Source of the DNA: Streptomyces cynarae
Lineage (GTDB): Bacteria; Actinomycetota; Actinomycetes; Streptomycetales; Streptomycetaceae
Direction of reading: 5' to 3'
DNA length: 64,000 nucleotides
Assembly (NCBI RefSeq): GCF_025642135.1
Contig: NZ_CP106793.1
Coordinates: 8,524,001-8,588,000 of the forward strand
This document shows positions 9,028 through 16,849 of the stretch, piece after piece; positions within the stretch are counted from its first letter, which is position 1; each line of letters begins with the position of its first letter. The position numbers and the translations under genes are program-made. The notes beneath the pieces were generated by a model, which was not told the DNA's origin, made no database searches, and worked only from the letters and a program-made list of their open reading frames with translations.

Positions 9028-9834
9028 ATGAAGACCTGGTTCATCACCGGCGCGTCCCGCGGCTTCGGCCGGATCTGGGCCGAAGCCGCCCTCGCCCGTG
9101 GCGACCGCGTCGCCGCCACGGCGCGCCGCCCCGAGTCCCTGCAAACCCTCGTCGACGCCTACGCGGACCGCGTGCTCCCACTCCGCCTGGACGTCACCGA
9201 CCGGGCAGCGGCAACTGCCGCCGTGGAGCGGGCGGTGGACGCCTTCGGCCACCTCGACGTCGTCGTCAACAACGCGGGCTACGGCCTCTTCGGCATGGTC
9301 GAGGAGACCACCGAGGAGCAGGCCCGCGCCCAGCTCGATACCAACCTGCTCGGGCCGCTGTGGGTGACGCAGGCCGCGCTGCCGTACCTGCGTGCCCGAC
9401 AGCGCGGTCACATCGTGCAGGTGTCCAGCCTCGGTGGCCTCGCCGCCTTCCCCACCCTGGGGTTGTACAACGCCTCCAAATGGGCGCTGGAAGGGATGAG
9501 CGAAGCGCTCGCCCAGGAGGTGGGTCCGCTCGGCATCCATGTCACCATCGTCGAACCCGGCCCCTACGGAACCGACTGGTCCGGTGCATCCGCGGTGCAC
9601 ACCGAACCCATCGACGCGTACGAACCGGTCCGCGAGGCGCGCCGATCCGGCGCCACCGCCCGCGCACCGCAGGACCCGCAGGCCACCGCCGACGTCATCC
9701 TCGAACTGGCCGACACCGACGAACCACCCCTGCGCCTGTTTCTCGGAACCTACCCCTATCCCGTCGTCGAAGCCGCTTACCGGCAGCGACTGGAAACCTG
9801 GAACGCGTGGCGACCACTGGCCGCCAGGGCTTGA
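9028..9834 (+). CDS. Short-chain dehydrogenase/reductase
   Basis: A 268-residue classical SDR. It starts MKTWFITGASRGFGRIWAE with the TGxxxGxG cofactor loop. NNAGYG follows the fourth strand, the catalytic Ser lies in VQVSSLGG, and the YxxxK pair is in LYNASKWALEGMSEAL. ATG 9028 follows GGAGGGC closely. The sequence after the catalytic motif (VEPGPYGTDWSG) is typical of the actinobacterial oxidoreductases that sit divergently from MmyB-type regulators. Arg in TARRP after the second strand suggests NADPH. The substrate is unknown. Confidence 0.92.
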   Translation: MKTWFITGASRGFGRIWAEAALARGDRVAATARRPESLQTLVDAYADRVLPLRLDVTDRAAATAAVERAVDAFGHLDVVVNNAGYGLFGMVEETTEEQARAQLDTNLLGPLWVTQAALPYLRARQRGHIVQVSSLGGLAAFPTLGLYNASKWALEGMSEALAQEVGPLGIHVTIVEPGPYGTDWSGASAVHTEPIDAYEPVREARRSGATARAPQDPQATADVILELADTDEPPLRLFLGTYPYPVVEAAYRQRLETWNAWRPLAARA

Positions 9835-9975
9835 CCGACGGGGTGTCACATCATGGACCGCCCGGCATGCGGGCCACCGTGCCCGCGATGTCGGCTGTCG
9901 AGTGGATCGGTTGGCTTCGTCACGGCCGGGGTGTGCGGACCGCGGCGCGGGAGGTGAGCGCCGCGGTCCATGGCT

Positions 9976-11160
9976 TCATGGAAGGAACTTCACCTCTCGG
10001 AAGGCCGCGCTCGGACCGTCGAGCAGATGCCCCCCGCGGTGCCGCACGTACCGGTCGAAGAACGCGAGCGGGTAGGCCTGTTGGATCCGTACCGCCCGGG
10101 CGGGGTCGAGGGTTCCGATCCAGTCCTGGATCTGCTGGTCGGTCATGCCGAGGATCCTGCCCGCTTGCGGGATCAGCGTCGCGTTGTCGCCGTACGAGTT
10201 GTGGATGGCGCCGTCGGCCTGGATGCCGAGCCGCCAACCGCGAAGGTGCGTCCAGAACTCGGCGACGTCCGGCATGGCGGCCCGGGTGAACACGGCGGTC
10301 ATCATCATGAACGGCCGGTCCAGATCGGAGGTGATGGTCGGCTGCATCGGGCCGTCGATGCTGAGCCCGGCGCGGACGCGCCGGTCGGCGAGCATGGTGA
10401 GCGCGGTGGCGGTGCCGCCCTTCGACCAGCCGAACGCGCCGATGCACTGCGGGTCGAGGGCGCCGAGCAGGCCCTGGGGCAGTGGCCTGCCGTCGACGTC
10501 GGGGTTGCGCCCGGCGGCCAGCCCCTCCACGCAGTCGAGCAGGAACCGGAGGTCCGCGGCGAAGTCCCTGGGGTACATCGGGAAGTCGTCCGGGGTGACC
10601 ACCCGGCCGTCGGGGAACTCGGTGAACGCGTCATGGGTGTGGTCGACCGTGACCACGGCGTAGCCGTGACTGGCGAGTTCCTGGACCGTGATGGTGTGAT
10701 CGCCGCGGTGGCTGCCCGCGCCGTGCGAGTACACGATGACGGGCAGGCGGTGGCCCGTAGGATGCACGGGCGCGCCCACGTGCCCGGCGGTGAGCGGACC
10801 GAGGGCGGGGTCGAGGGGAAAGCCGGCGTCCGCCAGGAACGCCCGCAACGCTCCGTCGGCCATCCAGGGGGCACGCGGCAGGTCGTCGGCCTTGCGTGCC
10901 GGGTACCAGACGCTCGCCATCAACTCGCGGTGATGCCCCGGGCCGGCCACGCGATCCGGACGTGAGGTGTCGACGAGGTGGAGCGGCACCGTGCCCACCG
11001 GGTACGGCCCGGTGGGCACAGGCAGTGTGAGTCGCGCCGGGCCGGAGGCGGTCGGAGCCGCCCACGCGCGGGATGCGGCGCCGAGCGGCACGGCAGCCGC
11101 ACCTGCCAGCACGGCTCGACGCGTCATTGTCTGTCGGCCGATGGACGCCGTGATGGGCAT
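9976..11160 (-). CDS. Exported alpha/beta hydrolase, PAF-acetylhydrolase/dienelactone hydrolase-like
   Basis: A 394-residue hydrolase with an N-terminal twin-arginine signal (TMTRRAVLAGAAAVPLG, cleavage near AWA-APTA). The mature part has PVIVYSHGAG for the oxyanion loop and the nucleophile elbow FGWSKGGTA (GxSxG variant). A likely Asp follows in LSIDGPM, and the His is probably in the DGAIHNSYGD region. The overall pattern matches the platelet-activating-factor acetylhydrolase-like exported esterases common in Streptomyces. ATG 11160 follows GGGAGGATCC. It is monocistronic; the natural ester substrate is not evident. Confidence 0.87.
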   Translation of the reverse strand: MPITASIGRQTMTRRAVLAGAAAVPLGAASRAWAAPTASGPARLTLPVPTGPYPVGTVPLHLVDTSRPDRVAGPGHHRELMASVWYPARKADDLPRAPWMADGALRAFLADAGFPLDPALGPLTAGHVGAPVHPTGHRLPVIVYSHGAGSHRGDHTITVQELASHGYAVVTVDHTHDAFTEFPDGRVVTPDDFPMYPRDFAADLRFLLDCVEGLAAGRNPDVDGRPLPQGLLGALDPQCIGAFGWSKGGTATALTMLADRRVRAGLSIDGPMQPTITSDLDRPFMMMTAVFTRAAMPDVAEFWTHLRGWRLGIQADGAIHNSYGDNATLIPQAGRILGMTDQQIQDWIGTLDPARAVRIQQAYPLAFFDRYVRHRGGHLLDGPSAAFREVKFLP

Positions 11161-11483
11161 GGATCCTCCCGAGTCTGTGTTTCTTGGACGGAACATGGCT
11201 CGCAGCCCATGCCGATGAGTTCGACGTGCGGCATCGTAATGGCCCTGCGCTGCCGCAGGTGCGGCTGGTTGCGCGTTGCGGCCGACAGGCGCGGCGGGCG
11301 ACCGCAGGCCGGCTTGCTTGCGTTGGCGCGGTCGCAGGGGTGACCGCAGGGGAGTTGCCCGCGCCACCGGCACGGGCCGCGTCGAGGGGACCCGGAAGAA
11401 GACCTCGCACAAGACCTGGCTGCCAGGAACCCCGGCAAGAAGTCCTGGTCCGGCCCGGGCCTCCGACCGGGCCCCGGATCCCG
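11161..11483. other. Intergenic region with terminator-like hairpin
   Basis: These 323 bases lie between the exported hydrolase start and the stop of the membrane-protein gene, both on the minus strand. The left part must hold the hydrolase promoter. At 11452-11473 a stem GGCCCGG/CCGGGCC with an 8-base loop probably terminates the padR operon. Short cysteine-containing open frames exist on both strands, but none has a convincing start. Confidence 0.5.
11452..11473 (-). terminator. Hairpin downstream of padR-membrane protein operon
   Basis: GGCCCGG (11452-11458) pairs with CCGGGCC (11467-11473) around an 8-base loop. It lies 11 bases past the stop of the membrane-protein gene on its own strand. 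There is no T tract, as is usual in Streptomyces. Confidence 0.45.
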
Positions 11484-12416
11484 CTATGCCGCGCTCGGCG
11501 GGATTACCTGGGCGCGGCGCCGGCGCGCGCGCAGGAGGGAGACCGCGCCGCAGAGCACAACCACGAGCAGGGCGCCCACGCCCGCGGGGGAAAGCGGGTA
11601 CAGCAGCGGCACCGTCATCTGCAGCGCGATGGGAAGCAGGGCCACCGCCAGACCCGCGGCAGGCAACCGGTCCCGCCTGATGAAGAGCAGAGCGACCGCG
11701 AAGACCCCGGCCCAGAGCGTATGGGTGATCAGAGGACCCCCCGTCAGGGGGCGGTAGACGCTGACGAGCAGCGCCACCCACAGCACGACGGCCAGAGCGG
11801 TGGCGCCCGCGATCGCGGCCCGCTGCGGCTGCGATGAGCCGAGCAGGTCCCTGGGCGCGGCGAGGACGACGGCGCCGGTGAGCAGCGGCACGGTCAGGTT
11901 CAGCGCGGCCTCCGCGTAAGTGTGGTGGAAGAGGTGGGCGAGCAGGAGCAGGGGAAGGTCGGCCAGTCGCAGCAGCGTCGCCGGCACGACCAGTGCCCGG
12001 GCCACACTCCACCGCCCGGTCCAGACAGCCGCGAGCGCCGCCAGCCAGAACAGCGGCATGACTCCTTGGTTGGCGAGGAGGAGCACACCCGGGAGCGAGG
12101 ACGAGGGCAGGCCCCCGATGCCGGGAGTGAAGAGCCACAGCAGGTTCGCCACGCTGCCACCCGTGGTGACGGCGACAGTCAGCGGGGCCGCCTGTGCCAG
12201 GACGTGCCCGGCCGTCCGGTCGGAGCCCAGGCCGGTGCGCTGCCGCAGACCGTGACCGGCGACGTCGAGCGCCTCGCGCAGCCGGCCGAGTGAGCCTGCG
12301 TTCTTCGTGGCTTCGGCGTAGATCGCGGTCAGCTCGGCCTCGTGCTCGGCGCGGTAGGCGGCCGGATGGAAGCGCAGTGCCCAGCTCAGAGCGCGCGACG
12401 GGTGCCGGTCCGTCAT
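11484..12416 (-). CDS. Multi-pass membrane protein co-transcribed with padR
   Basis: A 310-residue protein. A soluble N-terminal region of about 65 residues (LSWALRFHPAAYRAEHEAELTAIYAEA) resembles the permease-prefix region found in front of some actinobacterial membrane proteins. It is followed by about eight hydrophobic segments and an arginine-rich tail. Its ATG overlaps the padR stop by four bases, so it is translationally coupled to the regulator. The pattern PadR plus small membrane protein is common and often linked to membrane stress or drug response, but no specific function can be assigned from the sequence. Confidence 0.8.
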   Translation of the reverse strand: MTDRHPSRALSWALRFHPAAYRAEHEAELTAIYAEATKNAGSLGRLREALDVAGHGLRQRTGLGSDRTAGHVLAQAAPLTVAVTTGGSVANLLWLFTPGIGGLPSSSLPGVLLLANQGVMPLFWLAALAAVWTGRWSVARALVVPATLLRLADLPLLLLAHLFHHTYAEAALNLTVPLLTGAVVLAAPRDLLGSSQPQRAAIAGATALAVVLWVALLVSVYRPLTGGPLITHTLWAGVFAVALLFIRRDRLPAAGLAVALLPIALQMTVPLLYPLSPAGVGALLVVVLCGAVSLLRARRRRAQVIPPSAA

Positions 12417-12769
12417 GCCAGGGCTCCCTTCGGGCGGGTGGCGGGAACGCGGCGGGCGGCCATCCGGCGCTCTGCCTCGGCGACGACGGCGCGTAGTCGC
12501 TCCGTCTCTGCGGCCAGCACGCAGCGGCCGGGCTCCGCGAGGGCGTAGACCTTGCGGGCCCGGCCGTCGACGACCTCCTCGCGCTCGACCCGGATCAGGC
12601 CCTGCTGGAGCAGCCGGTCCAGCGCGCCGTAGAGGGTGCCGGTGCGCATCCGCACGCGGCCCTGGGAGATCGCGTCGACCTCCTGGATCAGTCCGTAACC
12701 GTGCCTGGGCTCGTCGGCCAGGGCGGTGAGCAGGAGCAGCGTGGGCTCTTGAAGCGGTCGGTCACTCAT
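12413..12769 (-). CDS. PadR-family transcriptional regulator
   Basis: A 118-residue winged-helix repressor. LLLLTALADEPRHGYGLIQEVD is followed by MRTGTLYGALDRLLQQGLIRVEREEVVDGRARKVYALAEPGRCVL, the canonical PadR helix-turn-helix and wing. A C-terminal helix (ETERLRAVVAEAERRMAARR) should form the dimer interface. ATG 12769 was chosen because the conserved domain begins there. An alternating TATATATAT run lies 7 bp upstream and may be its own operator or a -10 element. It is first gene of a two-gene operon with the membrane protein downstream. Confidence 0.92.
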   Translation of the reverse strand: MSDRPLQEPTLLLLTALADEPRHGYGLIQEVDAISQGRVRMRTGTLYGALDRLLQQGLIRVEREEVVDGRARKVYALAEPGRCVLAAETERLRAVVAEAERRMAARRVPATRPKGALA

Positions 12770-12775
12770 GCCGCC

Positions 12776-12784
12776 TATATATAT
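12776..12784 (-). promoter_or_regulatory. TATATATAT tract before padR
   Basis: A nine-base alternating AT tract lies 7 bp upstream of the padR start, striking in DNA of about 70% GC. PadR proteins commonly bind AT-rich palindromes in their own promoters. If TATATA serves as a -10 element, the transcript would be nearly leaderless. Both readings are inference. Confidence 0.4.
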
Positions 12785-12963
12785 CGGTGACCGGCATATG
12801 TTGTCGAGTGGCACATCGGGCTTTGCAGCTCGAAAGCCCGAGCTGCTGTCTTGGGGCGTTGTGGGGGGATCGACTGGGGCATCAGCGGCGGCGAGACCGT
12901 CTCCGCTCACCGGCCGCCGGGATGGACTTGGCCGGGGTCCGTGACATTTGCTCACGAAGAGGC

Positions 12964-13032
12964 GCGCAGATCGCACGCCCGCGAACGGGCAGGTCGCACG
13001 CCCGCGAACGCGCAGATCGCACGCCCGCGAGG
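12964..13032. repeat. Three tandem 23-bp repeats
   Basis: Units at 12964-12986, 12987-13009 and 13010-13032 share the core TCGCACGCCCGCGA. They differ at only a few positions. They lie just past the 3' end of the alpha/beta hydrolase gene at 13056. Confidence 0.85.
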
Positions 13033-13055
13033 CCTTGGCCCGTCGCGGAGTGTCA

Positions 13056-13979
13056 TCAGCCGGTGGTGAGGTGGGTGGTGAAGAAGTCGGTGAGCTTGTC
13101 GACGGCGCGGTCGACGTACTGCTTCTTGTCGTAGAGGTCGACGTGGCTGGCGCCCTTGATCCAGTGGATCTCCTTGGGGCCGGTGGCGCGCTGGTGGGCC
13201 TCGACGGCCATCCAGGCGGTGACGGCGCGTTCGCCGATGATCTGCAGCATGGGACGGGGGCCGATCAGCGGGACGGCGAAGAAGGCGTCGTGGAAGGCCA
13301 TCCTGTCGATGCTCTCCCAGGCGAGGGTCTTCGCGGAGCGCTCGTGCCGGCCGCGCGGGGTGCAGTAGTACTCGAAGCCTTCGGCACCGTGCCGGCCGCC
13401 GAGCGCGCGGGCCTGCTCCACGGTGTCCGGGAACATGGTCATCGTGCCGGGGTCCTCGCCGCGTGCGGCGGCGCTGCGGGCCGCTGCGGCGGCGTCCAGC
13501 AGGGCCTGGAAGACGGCCGGATCCTGGGTGCCGTCGGCGCCGAGGCGGAACTGGCGGGCGGGCTCGGCGGTGGACACGGTGGCCACGGCCTTGACGCGGT
13601 GGTCACCGCCGGTGGCGGCCAGCGAGTAGCTGCCGGAGGCGCAGATGCCCAGCAGGCCGATCCGGTCGGCGTCGACCTCGTCGAGGGTGGTGAGGTAGGA
13701 GACGGCGGCCTTGAAGTCCTCCACCCGCTGGGCGGGGTCCTCCAGGCCCCGCGGCAGACCGCCGGACTCGCCCTGGTGGGCGGCGTCGAAGGCGAGGGCG
13801 ACGAAACCGCGCTCGGCCATCCGTTGCGCGTACGTGCCGGAGGTCTGTTCCTTCACGCTGGTGCCGGGATGACCGACCACGAGTGCCGGCCGCGGACCCG
13901 GCGCCGGCGTGTCGGGGGTGTAGAGGTGTCCGGCGATCGGGATGCCGGCACTGTCGAAGCCGACGGTGGTCCTGGCCAT
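13056..13979 (-). CDS. Alpha/beta hydrolase (dienelactone hydrolase-like)
   Basis: A 307-residue hydrolase beginning MARTTVGFDSAGIPIAGHLYTPD. It has the oxyanion segment VVGHPGTSVKEQ, AFDAAHQGESGG, and a nucleophile elbow LLGICASGSYS in which Cys precedes Ala-Ser-Gly, as in bacterial homologues annotated as alpha/beta hydrolases of the DLH/YcjY-like group. The catalytic His is probably in KGASHVDLYDK. ATG 13979 follows AAGGAG. It is divergent from an MmyB-type regulator starting 195 bp away, which probably controls it. Substrate unknown. Confidence 0.88.
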   Translation of the reverse strand: MARTTVGFDSAGIPIAGHLYTPDTPAPGPRPALVVGHPGTSVKEQTSGTYAQRMAERGFVALAFDAAHQGESGGLPRGLEDPAQRVEDFKAAVSYLTTLDEVDADRIGLLGICASGSYSLAATGGDHRVKAVATVSTAEPARQFRLGADGTQDPAVFQALLDAAAAARSAAARGEDPGTMTMFPDTVEQARALGGRHGAEGFEYYCTPRGRHERSAKTLAWESIDRMAFHDAFFAVPLIGPRPMLQIIGERAVTAWMAVEAHQRATGPKEIHWIKGASHVDLYDKKQYVDRAVDKLTDFFTTHLTTG

Positions 13980-14174
13980 GAGGCAATCTCCTTGAGACGG
14001 TGATGACGTGTCGTGGGGCGCCCGCGCGGCGGACCCGGGGCCCGCACCCTGCCGGGCACACATCCACCTTCCGCCGGCCTCCACATGAGCGGGAGAGCCA
14101 GGTTTCTGCCTGGGAAGGAACTTGCCCCCTCACACATGTGCCGTGGTCGTCGCGGAGCACGGACACTTGAGAGC

Positions 14175-15053
14175 ATGACTTCAGACTCCGACTCCCGGGC
14201 GCTGGGAGCCTTCCTCAAGGCCCGCCGGGCCCAGCTCACACCGCGGGAGTGCGGCCTCACCGAGAAGGACTCCGCCCGCAAGGTCGCCGGACTGCGCCGC
14301 GAGGAGGTCGCCCAGCTCGCCGCCATCAGCGTGGACTACTACACACGACTGGAACAGGGCCGCGTCCGGGCATCCGTACCCGTGCTCACCACCCTGGCCC
14401 GTGCCCTGCGCCTCGACGACGACCAGCAGAGCTACCTCTACGAACTCGCCGGCCGAAGCGACGCCCGCCCACGCCGCCGCCGGCCCGCCCAACGCCTGCG
14501 TCCCGCCATGCGACGTCTGCTCGACCAGCTCACCGAAACTCCCGCGCTCGTCCTTGGCAAACGCCTGGACATCCTGGCCTGGAACCCGGCCGCCGTAGCC
14601 CTCTACACCGACTTCGCCGCCGTCCCGGCCCACCGGCGCAACTACATGCGGCTGCTGTTCACGCACCCGGTGGTCCGGCAGATGCACCAGGACTGGGCCC
14701 ACGACGCCAGGGAAGCCGTCGCCGTGCTGCGCATGGAGGCCGCGGCCGACCCCGACGATCCCGACCTCGCTCAGCTCGTCGGCGAACTGTCCCTCCAGGA
14801 CCCCGACTTCCGTACTTGGTGGGCCGAACACCGCGTCAACAGCGCCAGTTACGGCACCAAGCACTACCGTCACCACCTGGTGGGCGCGCTCACCCTCGAC
14901 TGCGACACCTGGACCAGCCCGGACGGCTCCGGACAGCGCCTGATGATTCTGACCGCCGAACCCGGCAGCCCCTCCCACGACGCCCTGCGCATTCTCACCT
15001 CATGGACCACCCGGCAACCGGGCACCGACCGGACGGAAGACCTGACGCGATGA
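14175..15053 (+). CDS. XRE/MmyB-type transcriptional regulator
   Basis: A 292-residue regulator with the same plan as the one at 8178-8963. Its N-terminal XRE domain contains AFLKARRAQLTP and KVAGLRREEVAQLAAISVDYYTRLEQG. The MmyB-like ligand domain contains GKRLDILAWNPAAVALYTDFA and DFRTWWAEHRV. ATG 14175 gives the standard length. Its stop overlaps the start of the DUF2255 gene by four bases, so the pair is co-translated. The divergent alpha/beta hydrolase is the likely target. Confidence 0.92.
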   Translation: MTSDSDSRALGAFLKARRAQLTPRECGLTEKDSARKVAGLRREEVAQLAAISVDYYTRLEQGRVRASVPVLTTLARALRLDDDQQSYLYELAGRSDARPRRRRPAQRLRPAMRRLLDQLTETPALVLGKRLDILAWNPAAVALYTDFAAVPAHRRNYMRLLFTHPVVRQMHQDWAHDAREAVAVLRMEAAADPDDPDLAQLVGELSLQDPDFRTWWAEHRVNSASYGTKHYRHHLVGALTLDCDTWTSPDGSGQRLMILTAEPGSPSHDALRILTSWTTRQPGTDRTEDLTR

Positions 15054-15442
15054 CGACCTGGACACCCGAAGATCTCGCCCTTCTCACCGGGGCAGAGTCC
15101 CTCGTCCTGACCGTCGGGGACGACGCTCACGCCGGCGTGGAGATCGGTATGGTCCTGGTCCGCGGCGAGTTGTACGTCCGCGCCTACCGAGGGGTCCGGT
15201 CCCGCTGGTACCAGGCGTCGCAGAAGCACAGCCACGGACAGATCCGGATGGGGGCCGTCACTCGCGACGTCCTCCTGGAAACCCGGGACACCGGGCCCGC
15301 CCACGAGATCGACGCCGCCTACCGGAGCAAGTACGGACAGGCGGCCGGCGCCCTCGTAGCGAGCCCCGCGGCACATACCGCGACGATACGGATCGACCCG
15401 ACGCCCTCTGCCCGGCGAGACCGCTCGCCCAGCCGCCGGTAG
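15050..15442 (+). CDS. DUF2255-family protein
   Basis: A 130-residue protein whose core (GVEIGMVLVRGELYVRAYRGVRSRWYQAS, then GQIRMGAVTRDVLLE) matches the DUF2255 fold, a small flavin-reductase-like beta barrel common in actinobacteria. Start ATG 15050 overlaps the stop of the regulator, giving translational coupling. It probably belongs to the same stress or detoxification unit as the regulator and the divergent hydrolase. Biochemical function is not established for the family. The last 20 residues are basic and low in complexity. Confidence 0.78.
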   Translation: MTTWTPEDLALLTGAESLVLTVGDDAHAGVEIGMVLVRGELYVRAYRGVRSRWYQASQKHSHGQIRMGAVTRDVLLETRDTGPAHEIDAAYRSKYGQAAGALVASPAAHTATIRIDPTPSARRDRSPSRR

Positions 15443-15828
15443 TCGCGCGGAGCGGAAGCGGATCTCGGCGAACTTCGGGTGCGTGGGATCAAGGCCGTCG
15501 GCGGCGTGAAGACGTCTCACGGAGCCGGTCGACAAGGTGCCGCCGCAAAAGGGGAAGTCGAGGATCACATCAGCGTCCTGGCGCCGAGGGAAGGCCACGT
15601 CGCCAACCGGGACATCCCCGCGTCCCGGCGGGGAGGACCCGGCCGACAGTCACGCACGCCGACCCGGTCGTCCCCTTGTGCCGGCTGAGCCAACAGAGGG
15701 AACCACGAGGCTCCCTGACGCGAGCCATGGCTGGAACATGACGCCTCTGGCCAAACTCGGTGTGCTGACCGCCCGTCGCGGGGCATCCGCCCGTCCACGC
15801 ACTCCTCCCTTCCCTGGAGGCGCCCCCA
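15443..15828. other. Intergenic region, possible decayed sequence
   Basis: These 386 bases separate the DUF2255 gene from the frameshifted relic. I recognise no gene, terminator or operator. A reverse-strand frame near 15450-15600 has protein-like composition, but it has no start, no ribosome site and no family I recognise; it may be a remnant. Confidence 0.4.
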
Positions 15829-16168
15829 TGCCCTTCAATCCGCTCGAGCAGCGGGGCATCCCGCTGGACCGTCAGCTGCGCAACTGGCGTGAGCTGAACG
15901 GGCAGCCGATCGACCCCGACCACTGCGACCCGTACACCCGGTGCCGGATCATCACGATGAACGGCATCGAGGTCGAGCCGTCTTCTTCAGCCACCAGCTC
16001 GCCCGCAACACGATCGACCCCGAGGTGAAGCGGCAGCTCGCGCGCACCCGCTATATCGAGGCTCAGCAGCAGAAGGCCCGTGAACTGGCTGCTGCCCGGT
16101 GTGTCGTCGGTGCTGGAGACCACGATCGCCTATGAGCAGGTGGCGGTGGATCTGACGGCGTGGGTACG
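15829..16168 (+). pseudogene. Double-frameshifted 5' fragment of a conserved actinobacterial protein
   Basis: Translation from ATG 15829 (after CCTGGAGGC) starts MPFNPLEQRGIPLDRQLRNW and continues to NGIEVE near 15975. The coherent sequence then passes to another frame (AVFFSHQLARNTIDPEVKRQ) and near 16085 to a third frame (NWLLPGVSSVLETTIAYEQ, then VAVDLTAWV). Joined across two single-base shifts, it gives about 112 residues of one protein. I recall intact homologues in other Streptomyces that are much longer. It ends abruptly at about 16164, where the hemerythrin reading frame begins. This looks like a deletion junction after decay; sequencing error could explain the shifts but not the fusion. 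Confidence 0.65.
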
Positions 16169-16185
16169 ACGTCATCGCCCTGCTC

Positions 16186-16707
16186 ATGCGTCAGCACGGC
16201 GACATCCGCAACCTCTTCGACGAGGTCGAACAGAGTGCAGGCGAAGAACGCCGCGACGCCTTCCGGCGCCTGGTGCGGCTGCTCGCCGTGCACGAGACCG
16301 CTGAGGAGGAGGTGATCCATCCCTTCGCCCGGCGGGCTCTTTCCGGCGGCGACCAGGTCGTGGAGGATCGCCTCGCCGAGGAGCGAGCCGCCAAGGAGAC
16401 CCTCGCGGACCTCGACACCATGGACACCGACGACCTGGAGTTCCTGCCACGGCTGAGGGCACTGCGCGCGGACGTGCAGGAGCACGCCCGCGCCGAAGAA
16501 CGCCACGAGTGCTCCCACATTCGCCGCACCGCCGACGCCGCCACCCTCGTTGCCATGGCCAACGTCGTGAAGGTCGCCGAGGCCGTGGCTCCGACCCGGC
16601 CGCATTCAGGAGTCGAGTCCGCCGTTGCCAACGTGGCCCTCGGACCGGTCGCGGCTCTCATGGACCGCACCAAAGACGCCGTGCGCAAAGCCATGGGCAA
16701 GGAGTGA
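16186..16707 (+). CDS. Hemerythrin-domain protein, 5'-truncated
   Basis: About 173 residues of a four-helix hemerythrin-like domain. RQHGDIRNLFDEVE supplies the first His, VRLLAVHETAEEEVIHPFARR the H-x3-E pair, and VQEHARAEERHE the last metal ligands. A C-terminal extension ends RTKDAVRKAMGKE. The frame is already open from 16156, and the encoded YDVIALL just before ATG 16186 looks like the normal start of the first helix. The original initiation codon has therefore been lost to the relic in front. Internal ATG 16186 is the only standard start left, and no good ribosome site precedes it. Family members bind O2 or NO, or sense redox state. Confidence 0.75.
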   Translation: MRQHGDIRNLFDEVEQSAGEERRDAFRRLVRLLAVHETAEEEVIHPFARRALSGGDQVVEDRLAEERAAKETLADLDTMDTDDLEFLPRLRALRADVQEHARAEERHECSHIRRTADAATLVAMANVVKVAEAVAPTRPHSGVESAVANVALGPVAALMDRTKDAVRKAMGKE

Positions 16708-16729
16708 GAGCCGGGTCCCGGCCTCTCAC
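16704..16729. terminator. Hairpin at hemerythrin gene end
   Basis: GTGAGAG (16704-16710) pairs with CTCTCAC (16723-16729), with further pairing of CCGG inside and one bulged base. It overlaps the stop codon and lies between convergent genes, so it may work on both strands. Confidence 0.6.
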
Positions 16730-16849
16730 CGGGCGGTGCGACAGGAGCGGAGGTACTGACGCAGGACGCAGTTCAGTGAAGTTCGGTACGTCGACGCCGT
16801 CGGGCGGGCCCGGACCGGGGACCCGGTGCGGGGCTGGTGCTTTCGGTGT

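Noticed and set aside
12964..13032. CRISPR array
   Set aside because: The 23-bp units abut each other with no spacers and there are no cas genes; they are simple tandem repeats.
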